Source of the DNA: Cladopsammia gracilis
Lineage: Eukaryota; Cnidaria; Anthozoa; Scleractinia; Dendrophylliidae
Direction: 5' to 3'
Assembly: GCA_022457155.1 (NCBI GenBank)
Contig: JAJGOT010000131.1
Coordinates: 494,001-558,000, forward strand
DNA length: 64,000 nt
Positions 8,398-16,027 of the stretch are shown piece by piece. The translations under genes were made by a program, and so were the position numbers. Under the pieces are notes generated by a model, which saw only the letters and a program-made list of their open reading frames with translations, was not told where the DNA came from and did no database searches. Each line of letters begins with the position of its first letter. The stretch's first letter is position 1.

Positions 8398-10191
8398 TTA
8401 TCTTGTTTCAAAAACCAGCGAAAGATAAACTGCCTCATGCAACCCGATCACCAGGTCATCTTGAGGGGAAAAAGAAAAATTAGTCATGCTTGGGATTTCA
8501 ATTCCATCCCCAATATGAAATTTCTGGCTTCTGCTTCTACTCCCAGTCCAGGTTCTTTCAAATTTACGGTTATTCACTGACATGGAGAAAGTCAGATCAA
8601 TCTTTGGGACGTTCGTTATTGAGGCATGAAATAACCCCACTTCCACCAGTTTTGTTTTCATTGGGAAGAAAAGAAACCTCGAGGTGCTGCCAATAAACAA
8701 AAATTTATTGCTATCATCATTTTTTCGAAAGACGCCGGTTTCCACAATTCGGCTCCCAGACAAGTTGTGGCCATTCAAATCCAAGTCAGTCTCCATAACC
8801 ATCTTCCCTGCTTCGAAAACAAAAGGGGAATCGAAGACGCTGCTTGCAACATCAGGTTGGGAACCAGCAATGCCATATATGATCAGATTTGCATTTCCTT
8901 TTTCAGCGGACTCGGCAGTGCCTCGCCATTTCAAATCCAGGAAAATAAATTCAGGTGGAGTGATCTTCCATTTGTGCATGTGGATGATGGATCTGGAATA
9001 CCCCGAAAACTTCTTAGTTGATTGTTGATTGATATTCAGACTGGCGCTCACAACGTTGACGCTCACACCATCCATTGACGCGGGGAAGAATTCAATACAA
9101 ATCGTGTATTCTCCCTCTGGGAGTTTGAACATATTGAATCCAAGTCTCCCAGAGTATTCATTTAAAAGATCTTTTGTGATTTCCAAGTCATAAGCCTTCT
9201 TGTTGAAATGATGCGGCGAATCTGGAAAATCACTTATCCCAGTCACTGTCATATGATGTTCAGAGCTGGATTCATCCACATCTTCCATCAGATAGCGGAA
9301 TGCGTCCTTTGGGTGAGAGGTTGACGTGATATGCGATTCATTGATATATTCTTTAAGTTTCTCTTCTAATTCCATCGTGTGGGCTACCACACCTCCTATC
9401 TTATTATCCACATAAGATTTTGACGTGGGTTGATGCTTCAGAGTTGGCGCTGCGATATTGTTTATTTGTTGCGAGTTCATATCCAGGTTTCCGGTCATTG
9501 TTCCGCCTTCCAACGAAAGTTTTTTCGCGGATTGGGCATCCACATATCGCATATTTGCACCCTGATCGGCAACTTCGGGATCTTTCACGTTAAAAATGGT
9601 GTGATTTCCCATATCCAAAGCCGTCTCCATTGGAAACGTCTCTTTGCGGCTGAGAAAGATATTCTTGACGTCATTATAAGAAACCAGGTTGTTATAATGC
9701 GCTCCCAAATCATGCCATGTTTGTTGTTTTGAGTTTTTCACGTTGAAAAGCCCTTTCAAATCCAGGTCCTTCGTGACTTCATGAGTTGATACATCAGGGT
9801 GGAATTTTTTCAGAGTGACCATATTCACCGCTGACAAATCCTGGTTTTCATCCGTGTCCAGATTGACGATCAATTTGCGATTCATTTCTATTTCCCCGGG
9901 GTTGATGAGTTTTTGTCCCCTGAGATCAAGATCCCCAGTCATATGGGAAGACCCATCCACCTGGAGAGAATCTGCTCGCAATTGCGTTGCAAGCGTGTCA
10001 ACTTGGTGCTTTGTGATTGCGTCATCATTGTCAACTCCTTCGGCAACATTAGCCAGTCGTTTTTGTTGGATATCATAATTATTGTTGGTGTCTAATTTCA
10101 AACCACCTTGTTGAACTTGTTTGTTGAAATTTTTCATGTATTCCCTCATGTCAACACCTGTGTATCGTCCTACATTGTTGAATATGCCCAT
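8398..10191 (-). CDS. Fibre-like protein with repeated beta-structure modules (putative receptor-binding spike)
   Basis: The 597-aa protein starts at MGIFNNVGRY. The frame is open upstream, but this ATG has the TTTTAAAATG context and lies 1 nt past the ATPase stop. Residues about 55-250 hold repeated units of the form MTGDLDLRGQKLINP, LDMGNHTIFNVKDP...MRYVDAQ and MTGNLDMNSQQINNI...KSYVDN. This GxLDMxxxxIxNxxxP...YVD pattern is classic in phage tail-fibre and viral spike shafts. The C-terminal 300 residues look like globular beta-sandwich material. It probably forms the trimeric attachment fibre of the virion. It is read towards polB, apart from the other structural genes. Confidence 0.75.
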   Translation of the reverse strand: MGIFNNVGRYTGVDMREYMKNFNKQVQQGGLKLDTNNNYDIQQKRLANVAEGVDNDDAITKHQVDTLATQLRADSLQVDGSSHMTGDLDLRGQKLINPGEIEMNRKLIVNLDTDENQDLSAVNMVTLKKFHPDVSTHEVTKDLDLKGLFNVKNSKQQTWHDLGAHYNNLVSYNDVKNIFLSRKETFPMETALDMGNHTIFNVKDPEVADQGANMRYVDAQSAKKLSLEGGTMTGNLDMNSQQINNIAAPTLKHQPTSKSYVDNKIGGVVAHTMELEEKLKEYINESHITSTSHPKDAFRYLMEDVDESSSEHHMTVTGISDFPDSPHHFNKKAYDLEITKDLLNEYSGRLGFNMFKLPEGEYTICIEFFPASMDGVSVNVVSASLNINQQSTKKFSGYSRSIIHMHKWKITPPEFIFLDLKWRGTAESAEKGNANLIIYGIAGSQPDVASSVFDSPFVFEAGKMVMETDLDLNGHNLSGSRIVETGVFRKNDDSNKFLFIGSTSRFLFFPMKTKLVEVGLFHASITNVPKIDLTFSMSVNNRKFERTWTGSRSRSQKFHIGDGIEIPSMTNFSFSPQDDLVIGLHEAVYLSLVFETR

Positions 10192-10192
10192 T

Positions 10193-10831
10193 TTAAAAGG
10201 TTTCATCAAAATTTTTGGCAACACTTTTCTTTTCTTTGTCAAGGAAAAGGAATTCGAAGGGTCCAAGTTTGTTGAAAAGATGGGGGTCAATCAAATTCTC
10301 TTTTGCAATGAGATCGAGGTGAGTTTTTGTTGCTGGTGGATACAGAATCATATGGGAACAATTCAAACGAATCTTTTGTGGAACATCATAATAGGACTGG
10401 GAAAGATAAATTGGACTGATTCCGTGATGCCTTCCATCTGTCCAATGATTTGCGATTTGTTTTTGAATTCGATCGGATGAGTTCATGAGGTCATCAAACA
10501 CGATGACTTTCCGATTGTTGCTTGGATAATCTGAGGTATTCATGATGTCATCTGGCCCCAGAATTTCGAGAACTGGATATCCGACTTTTTGGCTGACACC
10601 TTCCATCAACTTTTGTAGATCAACGATTTTGTCTTGATGTTGATTGGGAGAGTAGAAATAAATTTTATCATAGAAGACGAGAGGTTTTCGCAACATGTGC
10701 ATCAAAGTGTTTGTTTTTCCGCAACGGGTTTGACCCGCAATGAGCATTCGGAAATCTTCATCAAGGAAATCACAATATTTTCGGTCTGGCTTCGCTCCGC
10801 TCGCGTTTCGATCATAATTTGGAATCTTCAT
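10193..10831 (-). CDS. A32/FtsK-HerA type genome-packaging ATPase
   Basis: This 212-aa P-loop ATPase has Walker A AGQTRCGKTNT (about 33-43) and Walker B KVIVFDDLM (about 110-118). An NHWTDGRHHGISPIYLSQ segment follows, matching the sensor region of poxvirus A32-like ATPases. It would pump element DNA into capsids. I place the start at MKIPNYDRN because that ATG is preceded by CACTTAAA and the 17 codons upstream fall in the shared promoter. The length is typical of Polinton ATPases. Its stop is TAA-A-ATG with the fibre gene, consistent with co-transcription. It is homologous to the ATPase at 62093 but clearly diverged. Confidence 0.95.
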   Translation of the reverse strand: MKIPNYDRNASGAKPDRKYCDFLDEDFRMLIAGQTRCGKTNTLMHMLRKPLVFYDKIYFYSPNQHQDKIVDLQKLMEGVSQKVGYPVLEILGPDDIMNTSDYPSNNRKVIVFDDLMNSSDRIQKQIANHWTDGRHHGISPIYLSQSYYDVPQKIRLNCSHMILYPPATKTHLDLIAKENLIDPHLFNKLGPFEFLFLDKEKKSVAKNFDETF

Positions 10832-10888
10832 TTTAAGTGTTGAGATAACATTTATCTCCAAAGATAAATGTTGTTTTGTCACTTAAAA
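10832..10888. promoter_or_regulatory. Near-palindromic bidirectional promoter between ATPase and structural genes
   Basis: The 57-bp interval between divergent ATGs contains AACATTTATCT...AGATAAATGTT (inverted arms with a 3-nt centre). Both start codons are preceded by CACTTAAA(A). The whole interval is therefore nearly symmetrical from ATG to ATG. It probably drives the late genes in both directions, and the repressor or activator is unknown. Confidence 0.6.
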
Positions 10889-12022
10889 ATGGATCTTAAC
10901 AACATACGAAAGTTTGTCGGTAGAGAATTTGAAGGGTATCAAATCGCGAAAGCCGTCACAGAAGTGAAAAATGAAATGAAAGACCGAGAAAAAGGGCGGG
11001 ATGTTGTCATGAGTGATTATTTCAAGACTCTCAGAGAACCCTTGCTTGAGCAACAAAAGAAGACAGATGCAAAACAAGATACAATGATTGAGCAACTCAG
11101 GCAAAATCAACTTGCGTTGACTGAAGGCATCCAAGACATCGTCACGTTGAATAGAGAGCTTCCTCAGGTACCTGCTGCGGAAGAAGAAAAGGGAGCAACC
11201 GCGGCGCCGAAAGCAGACATCCTTATCCCGAACCAAGGATTTGAAGAGTCGGAATTAGCATTTATCAAGGCAATCGGGTTACCAGAACCTAATGACTTAC
11301 TTTCATTGGAATCAGATGGCTTAATCGACACGGAGAAAAAAGCAAAGCAAGAACGAAAAAAGGTATCTGGTGAAATCACGGGGACGAAAAACAAAAAAGG
11401 ACTCGACCCAATGTTAAAAGATAGGCTCGTTAAAGAATTAGAAAAACGGAGAGATGTGGAAAGGCCAATCTTTGAGAAATACCTATTCACAATAACTATG
11501 ATTAAAGCTTTACCCAAATACAAAAAAACGGGAACGGGGCTCAGGAAATACAAACAACCTCGCAGAAATGCCTTCAAGATTCAAAAAGACCACTATGGTG
11601 GGCTTCTCATCGATGTCCCCAAACTTTTTAATGAAATGAAACTGAATGCCTTCCGAGGTGGTAAATTGATCTATCAGGCTGATGCAGACAAATCACTCAT
11701 CGACCTGCTAACAAAGAGATTCAACCCGAAAAAGAACTATTCCTTGAATGCCGTGAGGATTTTCAACGATTTGAACACACTGTCAAATATGCCACCTCAC
11801 AAATCCTCAGGTAAATCAAGGATGGTGGGATCCAGCGTTGTCTTCTATCAAAAGCCAGAAGAGCTGGCAGATCGGATGAAAATTTTGATTGGCTCAATGG
11901 CTGCTGGCAACAATTCGCATGTCTTGAGGAATGATCTTTCCCAAATAAATGATGAACTCTTGAGAATTGGAGCAATCGATAGAACAATGCATGAAAAACT
12001 TTATCAGAAGTATTTAAAATAA
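10889..12022 (+). CDS. Conserved Polinton structural/accessory protein with coiled-coil N-terminus
   Basis: The 377-aa product is helical and charged at the N-terminus (about 20-90, likely coiled coil). It then has a low-complexity linker and a C-terminal domain with GGKLIYQADADKSLIDLL followed by a short LNTLSNMP segment. That block resembles the C-terminus of the protein at 63097 in the second element (GELLYENKPIPGS..VMDLV, then ARMNVPENLV). The two probably share one conserved domain. I chose the ATG at 10889 (CACTTAAAAATGG) over an in-frame ATG at 10868 inside the promoter palindrome. Its stop overlaps the next ATG (TAATG). It is probably a capsid-associated scaffold or tegument-like protein. 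No named family is assigned. Confidence 0.75.
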   Translation: MDLNNIRKFVGREFEGYQIAKAVTEVKNEMKDREKGRDVVMSDYFKTLREPLLEQQKKTDAKQDTMIEQLRQNQLALTEGIQDIVTLNRELPQVPAAEEEKGATAAPKADILIPNQGFEESELAFIKAIGLPEPNDLLSLESDGLIDTEKKAKQERKKVSGEITGTKNKKGLDPMLKDRLVKELEKRRDVERPIFEKYLFTITMIKALPKYKKTGTGLRKYKQPRRNAFKIQKDHYGGLLIDVPKLFNEMKLNAFRGGKLIYQADADKSLIDLLTKRFNPKKNYSLNAVRIFNDLNTLSNMPPHKSSGKSRMVGSSVVFYQKPEELADRMKILIGSMAAGNNSHVLRNDLSQINDELLRIGAIDRTMHEKLYQKYLK

Positions 12023-12792
12023 TGGATGTAAATCGAGTACTTGTCTTTAAATCAATTGATGCAAGAAAACAAAACCCACAAAATAAACCAGGGAATTTCA
12101 CAACGAGGTTTTCTCCAGAGTTGCAGCTGGAAGAGAATAAACCGCACTGGCTGGCTTTGGATCATCTTTCCATGACGGCAAGCTGGCATAATATCAGGCC
12201 TAAATACCACAACAACAAGTTGGTGATTTCAAAAGACAAGGGCAAGACATGGGAAACAATAACCTTTCCTGCAGGAATTTATGACTATGAAGACATCAAC
12301 GAATTCATTCACAAAAGCATTGGGAAAAGGAGCGAAGCGACCTCCACAGGTGATAGTTATGGAATCAATGTGTTGTTTGATTTGACCACTTTCAAAGTTT
12401 TCATTCAACTTCAAGAGAACTTTCAAATTGATTTTGCAAACAGTGGAAACTTTCACATCTTGGTGGGATTTGATGCAGCTAAACTGACAGCTAGTGGCTA
12501 CGGAACGAATTTTCCAAATATATCAAACAGTGTTGACAATCTCTATCTCAGATGCAGTCTTTTAAGCGATTCAATTGTCTCCGGGAAAAGGTCAAATGCG
12601 CTTTACACGTTCTCAACCAACACTAAAACCAGATCATTGCCATTCGAAATTCAACCAATAAATTACTTGTGGAATAAAATAAACTCCCCGCATATTTCTG
12701 AGGTCACCTTCTACATTACTGATGATGAAGACCGAGAAGTTGATTTGAATGATATTGATATTTCTTTGACTGTGGTAATTAAAAATGGATGA
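12022..12792 (+). CDS. Minor capsid protein, penton-like single jelly roll
   Basis: This 256-aa beta-rich protein has the Polinton minor-capsid signature. An N-terminal GNFTTRFSPELQLEENKPHWLALDHLSMTASWHNI segment is followed by regular beta strands and a C-terminal strand (EVTFYITDDEDREVDL). In Polintons and adintoviruses the gene next to the major capsid encodes the single jelly-roll penton, which would fill the icosahedral vertices. Its start overlaps the previous stop by one base (TAATG) and its own stop overlaps the next ATG, suggesting coupled translation or closely staggered transcripts. Confidence 0.85.
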   Translation: MDVNRVLVFKSIDARKQNPQNKPGNFTTRFSPELQLEENKPHWLALDHLSMTASWHNIRPKYHNNKLVISKDKGKTWETITFPAGIYDYEDINEFIHKSIGKRSEATSTGDSYGINVLFDLTTFKVFIQLQENFQIDFANSGNFHILVGFDAAKLTASGYGTNFPNISNSVDNLYLRCSLLSDSIVSGKRSNALYTFSTNTKTRSLPFEIQPINYLWNKINSPHISEVTFYITDDEDREVDLNDIDISLTVVIKNG

Positions 12793-13171
12793 AAGAAGAG
12801 AAAGAGATCCTGATACAGGTGAAATAAGATATGGAGGTGGTTTTTCTGATGTTTTCTCAAAACTCGCAGCTAAATTAACAGGAAAAACAGCTTCAAAATT
12901 AGCTTCAAAGGCAGCAGAAAAATTAGTTGAAAAAGGAGCAGAGAAAGTTGGAGAAAAGACTGGACAACTCATTGGTGAAAAAATTTATGATAAATTTACA
13001 ACAAAGAAAGCGAGTGAAGTGAGTGAAGCGAAGCGACCGGAGGGAGCCTCAGTGCCAGCGCCCCCGGAAACAAAAGGAAAAGAAATTGGGGAAATACTGA
13101 AGAAAGTCCGCTTCCAAGAAGACACTGACAAATTTCAATATGTGAAAGATGTTTATAAGAGCCTCCTCTGA
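12785..13171 (+). CDS. Small amphipathic virion protein
   Basis: The 128-aa protein has a glycine-rich start and a long Ala/Lys/Glu amphipathic helix (about 19-75, GFSDVFSKLAAKLTGK, then SKAAEKLVEKGAEKVGEK). A proline-rich linker and a basic tail complete it. This resembles membrane-active internal capsid proteins of the adenovirus pVI type and small proteins placed beside capsid genes in adintoviruses. The ATG lies in ATTAAAAATGG and overlaps the penton stop. Function is inferred from composition and position. Confidence 0.65.
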   Translation: MDERRERDPDTGEIRYGGGFSDVFSKLAAKLTGKTASKLASKAAEKLVEKGAEKVGEKTGQLIGEKIYDKFTTKKASEVSEAKRPEGASVPAPPETKGKEIGEILKKVRFQEDTDKFQYVKDVYKSLL

Positions 13172-13193
13172 AAAGAAAAAACTATCTAATAAA

Positions 13194-14498
13194 ATGGCAG
13201 TGAATTTTAGAAACCCGGAATTCGTAAAAAGATACGAATATACATATTATGATCTAACAACACCACTCAATGACAACATTGCAAATGGCAACAGGCAGGA
13301 AAAAACTAATTATCACTTCAACGTGGATAATTCCTCAGAAGCAAACCCAATTGATTGGTACAATGCATATCTGGAGGTTGACTTTAAGCTTGTTACAACA
13401 GCTGACAGTGCAACTGGAATAACCGCGGGGCCAAATAATGGTAACCAAGATTGCACGACAACTAATGGTTTGACATTCATAAAATCAATCCAAGTCGAAT
13501 GCAATGGGCAAACCATCTATAACAACACAAGAGCAAATGAAAGTGCAAATGCATTGACGCTCTTGAAATACACGAAAACCTATGCCGATTCGGTTGGGCA
13601 AGATCAGTTCTTCTATCCCGATACATCAACGGGAACAACAGAAGCACGGCCAGCAGAAGCACTTTATAATGAGGGTTTTGCCAGACGAAAGATCCTGACT
13701 GATGCGGCGAATATCAACAAAATGTCAATTCCCCTGAATTTATACAGTTATTTCGCTGCTTTCAAAAATAACCTTCACCCAAATATAAAGACAACTCTTC
13801 TGTTGGAACTTGAAAATGACAACAATCTGATTTTCAAAAAAGGCGCTGCGCCAGATTCAAAAGTAATTCTCACTAAACTCAGATTGTGGTGCCCCAAAAT
13901 CATTTTCAACGGAAAAGGCTTGAAACAATATCTTGAAGATTATCTGAAACCGAAAAAGTGGACATATTTGAAAGAACACCATGAAATAACACAAACAGCA
14001 GCTGTGAATAGCTACTTTCGCATTTCCACGGGGCTTCGAAGGCCGCGACATGTGTTGATTTGGGTTGTTCCAACAGCATCTTACAATAGCCAGACACATG
14101 ATATCTTCAAATTCACGACATTCGGCATTGGAGCAAACAACCGGCACTTCAGTCGAGCCCAACTGGAGTTGAACAACTCAATTTATTACCCTCAATTGGA
14201 AATGACAACGGATGAGGAAACTAGGCTTTATCGAGCTTTGATGTCATTCAATTCCGCTTATAATGACGTTTTAAGCGGACCATTGATTACCCGAGCAAAT
14301 TTCAAAAACCTCTTCGGCATGCTTTACTTCGATCTCCGAAACCAAGAAGATGATGTGAAAGATGGAGTTGTGTCTCTGACTTTCCGATACGAATTGAGTG
14401 GCGCCAACCCAACACAGTACACATTGAACGCCTTGGTGTTGCATGAAAAAGAAATTGAGCTGTATACAGCATCAAACAAACTTCTGGTCAAGGCCTGA
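13194..14498 (+). CDS. Major capsid protein, double jelly roll
   Basis: The 434-aa protein begins MAVNFRNPEFVKRYEYTYYD and carries the conserved Polinton MCP pattern. That includes FNVDNSSEANPIDWYNAYLEVDF (about 39-61), GLTFIKSIQVECNGQTIYNN (about 93-112) and a second jelly roll with RPRHVLIWVVPT and a C-terminal VSLTFRYELSG strand. The length is a little below but close to other Polinton capsids (about 450-600 residues). Trimers would form the pseudo-hexameric capsomers of an icosahedral shell. The ATG at 13194 (AATAAAATGG) is preferred to an upstream non-homologous open stretch. It is flanked by other virion genes on the same strand. Confidence 0.93.
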   Translation: MAVNFRNPEFVKRYEYTYYDLTTPLNDNIANGNRQEKTNYHFNVDNSSEANPIDWYNAYLEVDFKLVTTADSATGITAGPNNGNQDCTTTNGLTFIKSIQVECNGQTIYNNTRANESANALTLLKYTKTYADSVGQDQFFYPDTSTGTTEARPAEALYNEGFARRKILTDAANINKMSIPLNLYSYFAAFKNNLHPNIKTTLLLELENDNNLIFKKGAAPDSKVILTKLRLWCPKIIFNGKGLKQYLEDYLKPKKWTYLKEHHEITQTAAVNSYFRISTGLRRPRHVLIWVVPTASYNSQTHDIFKFTTFGIGANNRHFSRAQLELNNSIYYPQLEMTTDEETRLYRALMSFNSAYNDVLSGPLITRANFKNLFGMLYFDLRNQEDDVKDGVVSLTFRYELSGANPTQYTLNALVLHEKEIELYTASNKLLVKA

Positions 14499-14527
14499 AA
14501 ACTTATTTCGATATTCAAAATATTGAA

Positions 14528-15400
14528 ATGACGTCGTATATTCCATATGGTGTGAAATTATCAGATGGGCAAAAAACAAAGCTTGCAAAAGCTGTGAAAA
14601 ATAACTCTTCCATAACATTGAGACTTTCGCGAAATGAATTGAAAGGGCCAGATGAACTGTTGCTGACAAAGACTCAAATAAGCAAAGTTCAAAAAGCCAT
14701 CAGTTTGGGGCGGGGAGTTGAATTGTCAATCTCTAAAACACAAATCAGAAAAGTTGTGGGTGGGAGTCTTTGGACTTCGTTGATTTCCCTGGGATCGAAG
14801 CTGCTTCCATTTGCAACAAAAGGGGTTTCAAAAGTTGCCCCGCATCTTGCGACTGGAGCGTTGAGTGCCTTGGGGAGCTTGGGGATTGATAAAATATTCG
14901 GGAAAGGAGCGCAGCGACCTCGACTGAAAGGAGAAGGAGTGCCAGGAGATCCGTTGTCCTTCATTATGAAGTTGATTGAGAAAGGCATTGAAGTTCCCGC
15001 AGTATTCTTATCAAAACTCGCTTCCCTTGGAGACCTCTTGACAAAAGGCCAGAGAAACTTGGTGGGAAAAGGAATTCAAAGCGGAAGTGGAATTACGTTG
15101 AAACCAACGCAGAGACAGATTCAAGGTGGGTTATTGGGAACACTTGCCGCTATAGGAATCCCAATGGCTATTGAGCTTGCTTCGAAATTATTCGGATCGG
15201 GGCTTCAAGTACCCAGAAAAGGCAAAGGCAAAGGCAAAGGATTGATGGTAAGTCCAAAACCGGGACTGTATCCTTATATGCCGCCGCCATTTTTTGGAAC
15301 ATGGGAAGGTCGTGGGCGAAAAAAAAAATCTGGATCGGGGCTTCTGCTGGGGCCAAACAGTCCCTTTCAAAACATACCGCTAGTAGGGGCCATCCTTTGA
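14528..15400 (+). CDS. Adenovirus pVI/pX-like minor virion protein
   Basis: The 290-aa basic protein has two hydrophobic, Gly/Ser/Leu-rich segments (about 76-125 and about 195-235, SLISLGSKLLPFATKG and TLAAIGIPMAIELASKLFG). Lys/Gly-rich linkers follow, then a conserved C-terminal LGPNSPFQNIPLVGAIL. Such amphipathic hydrophobic and basic blocks mark membrane-lytic or core virion proteins of adintoviruses. Its last 100 bp overlap the protease frame. A run of ten A residues in the codons CGA-AAA-AAA-AAA would allow a -1 slip directly into the protease. The ATG has ATTGAAATG context. Confidence 0.75.
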   Translation: MTSYIPYGVKLSDGQKTKLAKAVKNNSSITLRLSRNELKGPDELLLTKTQISKVQKAISLGRGVELSISKTQIRKVVGGSLWTSLISLGSKLLPFATKGVSKVAPHLATGALSALGSLGIDKIFGKGAQRPRLKGEGVPGDPLSFIMKLIEKGIEVPAVFLSKLASLGDLLTKGQRNLVGKGIQSGSGITLKPTQRQIQGGLLGTLAAIGIPMAIELASKLFGSGLQVPRKGKGKGKGLMVSPKPGLYPYMPPPFFGTWEGRGRKKKSGSGLLLGPNSPFQNIPLVGAIL

Positions 15401-15849
15401 GGCCAGCTTGGAAAGATATTCCGATTTCAAACTTTGATATTCTTGAGTGGGTGAGGTTTCTTAAAATTCCCAATTTCAAAGGAATCTTTTCAAGAGATGC
15501 AAAAGATCATTTACATAAAACTGGTTCCTGCATAATTAATCTAGATGATTCTATTGGGAACGGAACGCACTGGGTTGCCACATGCATCAAGAACCATATT
15601 GTCTATTACTTTGATTCATTCTCAATATCACCTCCAATTGAATTGGTAAAATATGCAGATAAAATTGGGAAAGAAATAATTTACAATTATGGGCATCCAA
15701 TTCAAGCTTTGGAATCTGTCCGATGTGGATATTATTGTTTATATTTCTTAAATGAGATTCGGCGAAAATCCTTCTATGACACGTTGAAGGTTTTTTCATT
15801 GAGTGATCCAAGAAAGAATGAGAAATTCATAAAAGAATATTTCGATTGA
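15301..15849 (+). CDS. Adenain-like cysteine protease
   Basis: This is a maturation protease of the adenovirus/Ulp1 (C5/C48) fold. The catalytic set is visible as His in GTHWVA, Asp in YYFDSF, and Gln and Cys in HPIQALESVRCGYYC. The homologous domain starts at ISNFDILEWVRFLKIPNFKG, just after the stop of the preceding gene. The first 40 residues only re-read the conserved C-terminus of that gene. Translation may begin at the ATG at 15301, which has A at -3 and G at +4. Alternatively it may enter by -1 slippage at the A-run 15319-15328, giving a pVI-protease fusion. It would cleave capsid precursors during assembly. Confidence 0.9.
   Translation: MGRSWAKKKIWIGASAGAKQSLSKHTASRGHPLRPAWKDIPISNFDILEWVRFLKIPNFKGIFSRDAKDHLHKTGSCIINLDDSIGNGTHWVATCIKNHIVYYFDSFSISPPIELVKYADKIGKEIIYNYGHPIQALESVRCGYYCLYFLNEIRRKSFYDTLKVFSLSDPRKNEKFIKEYFD
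15319..15328 (+). promoter_or_regulatory. Possible -1 slippery A-run linking the pVI-like ORF to the protease
   Basis: Ten A residues fall in zero frame as CGA-AAA-AAA-AAA, giving A-AAA-AAA heptamers. A -1 shift would move from the 14528 frame to the protease frame. I see no strong stem at 5-9 nt downstream, and an ATG for the protease lies just upstream. This site is weaker than the two downstream ones. Confidence 0.4.
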
Positions 15850-15851
15850 AA

Positions 15852-16004
15852 ATGGAATCATATTGCGTGAAGGAGAAACGCAGGACGGGATGCGTGGAAC
15901 CGTCTGGATACATGACTGCAAAAAATGGGAGGAAAATGTGGTTTTGTCATTGCGCTTCCTGCGGAATCAAAAAGACAAGATTTGTGAAAAATTCGGGAAA
16001 CTGA
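15852..16004 (+). CDS. Short zinc-ribbon-like ORF (N-terminal module of the PLA2 protein)
   Basis: The 50-aa product starts MESYCVKEKRRTG, has TAKNGRKMWFCHCASCG and ends KTRFVKNSGN. It resembles the small DUF5679-type zinc ribbons that head adintovirus PLA2 proteins (YCVKC...KNGR...CxxCG..K.RF). Here the second Cys of the first knuckle appears to be Glu. It terminates in TGA immediately after the zero-frame slippery heptamer GGGAAAC (15995-16001), and a -1 shift continues into the PLA2 frame. The ATG has ATTGAAAATGG context and is 3 bp after the protease stop. Family assignment is from memory of the motif. Confidence 0.75.
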   Translation: MESYCVKEKRRTGCVEPSGYMTAKNGRKMWFCHCASCGIKKTRFVKNSGN

Positions 16005-16027
16005 ATCTGCCCTCACAAGGTGGGGGC
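15995..16027 (+). promoter_or_regulatory. Candidate -1 ribosomal frameshift signal, zinc ribbon to PLA2
   Basis: The heptamer G-GGA-AAC is positioned exactly in the zero frame of the 15852 ORF, one codon before its TGA. After a 7-nt spacer (16002-16008), GCCCTCAC (16009-16016) pairs with GTGGGGGC (16020-16027) across a 3-nt loop: 8 bp with one GU. Slippery XXXYYYZ, spacer of 5-9 nt and stable stem is the accepted -1 frameshift layout. The shifted frame is the open PLA2 frame. Confidence 0.75.

Noticed and set aside
15863..16000. Non-ATG start of the PLA2 gene at 15863
   Set aside because: The first 46 residues re-read the zinc-ribbon ORF and have no homology; the frameshift junction explains entry into this frame better.
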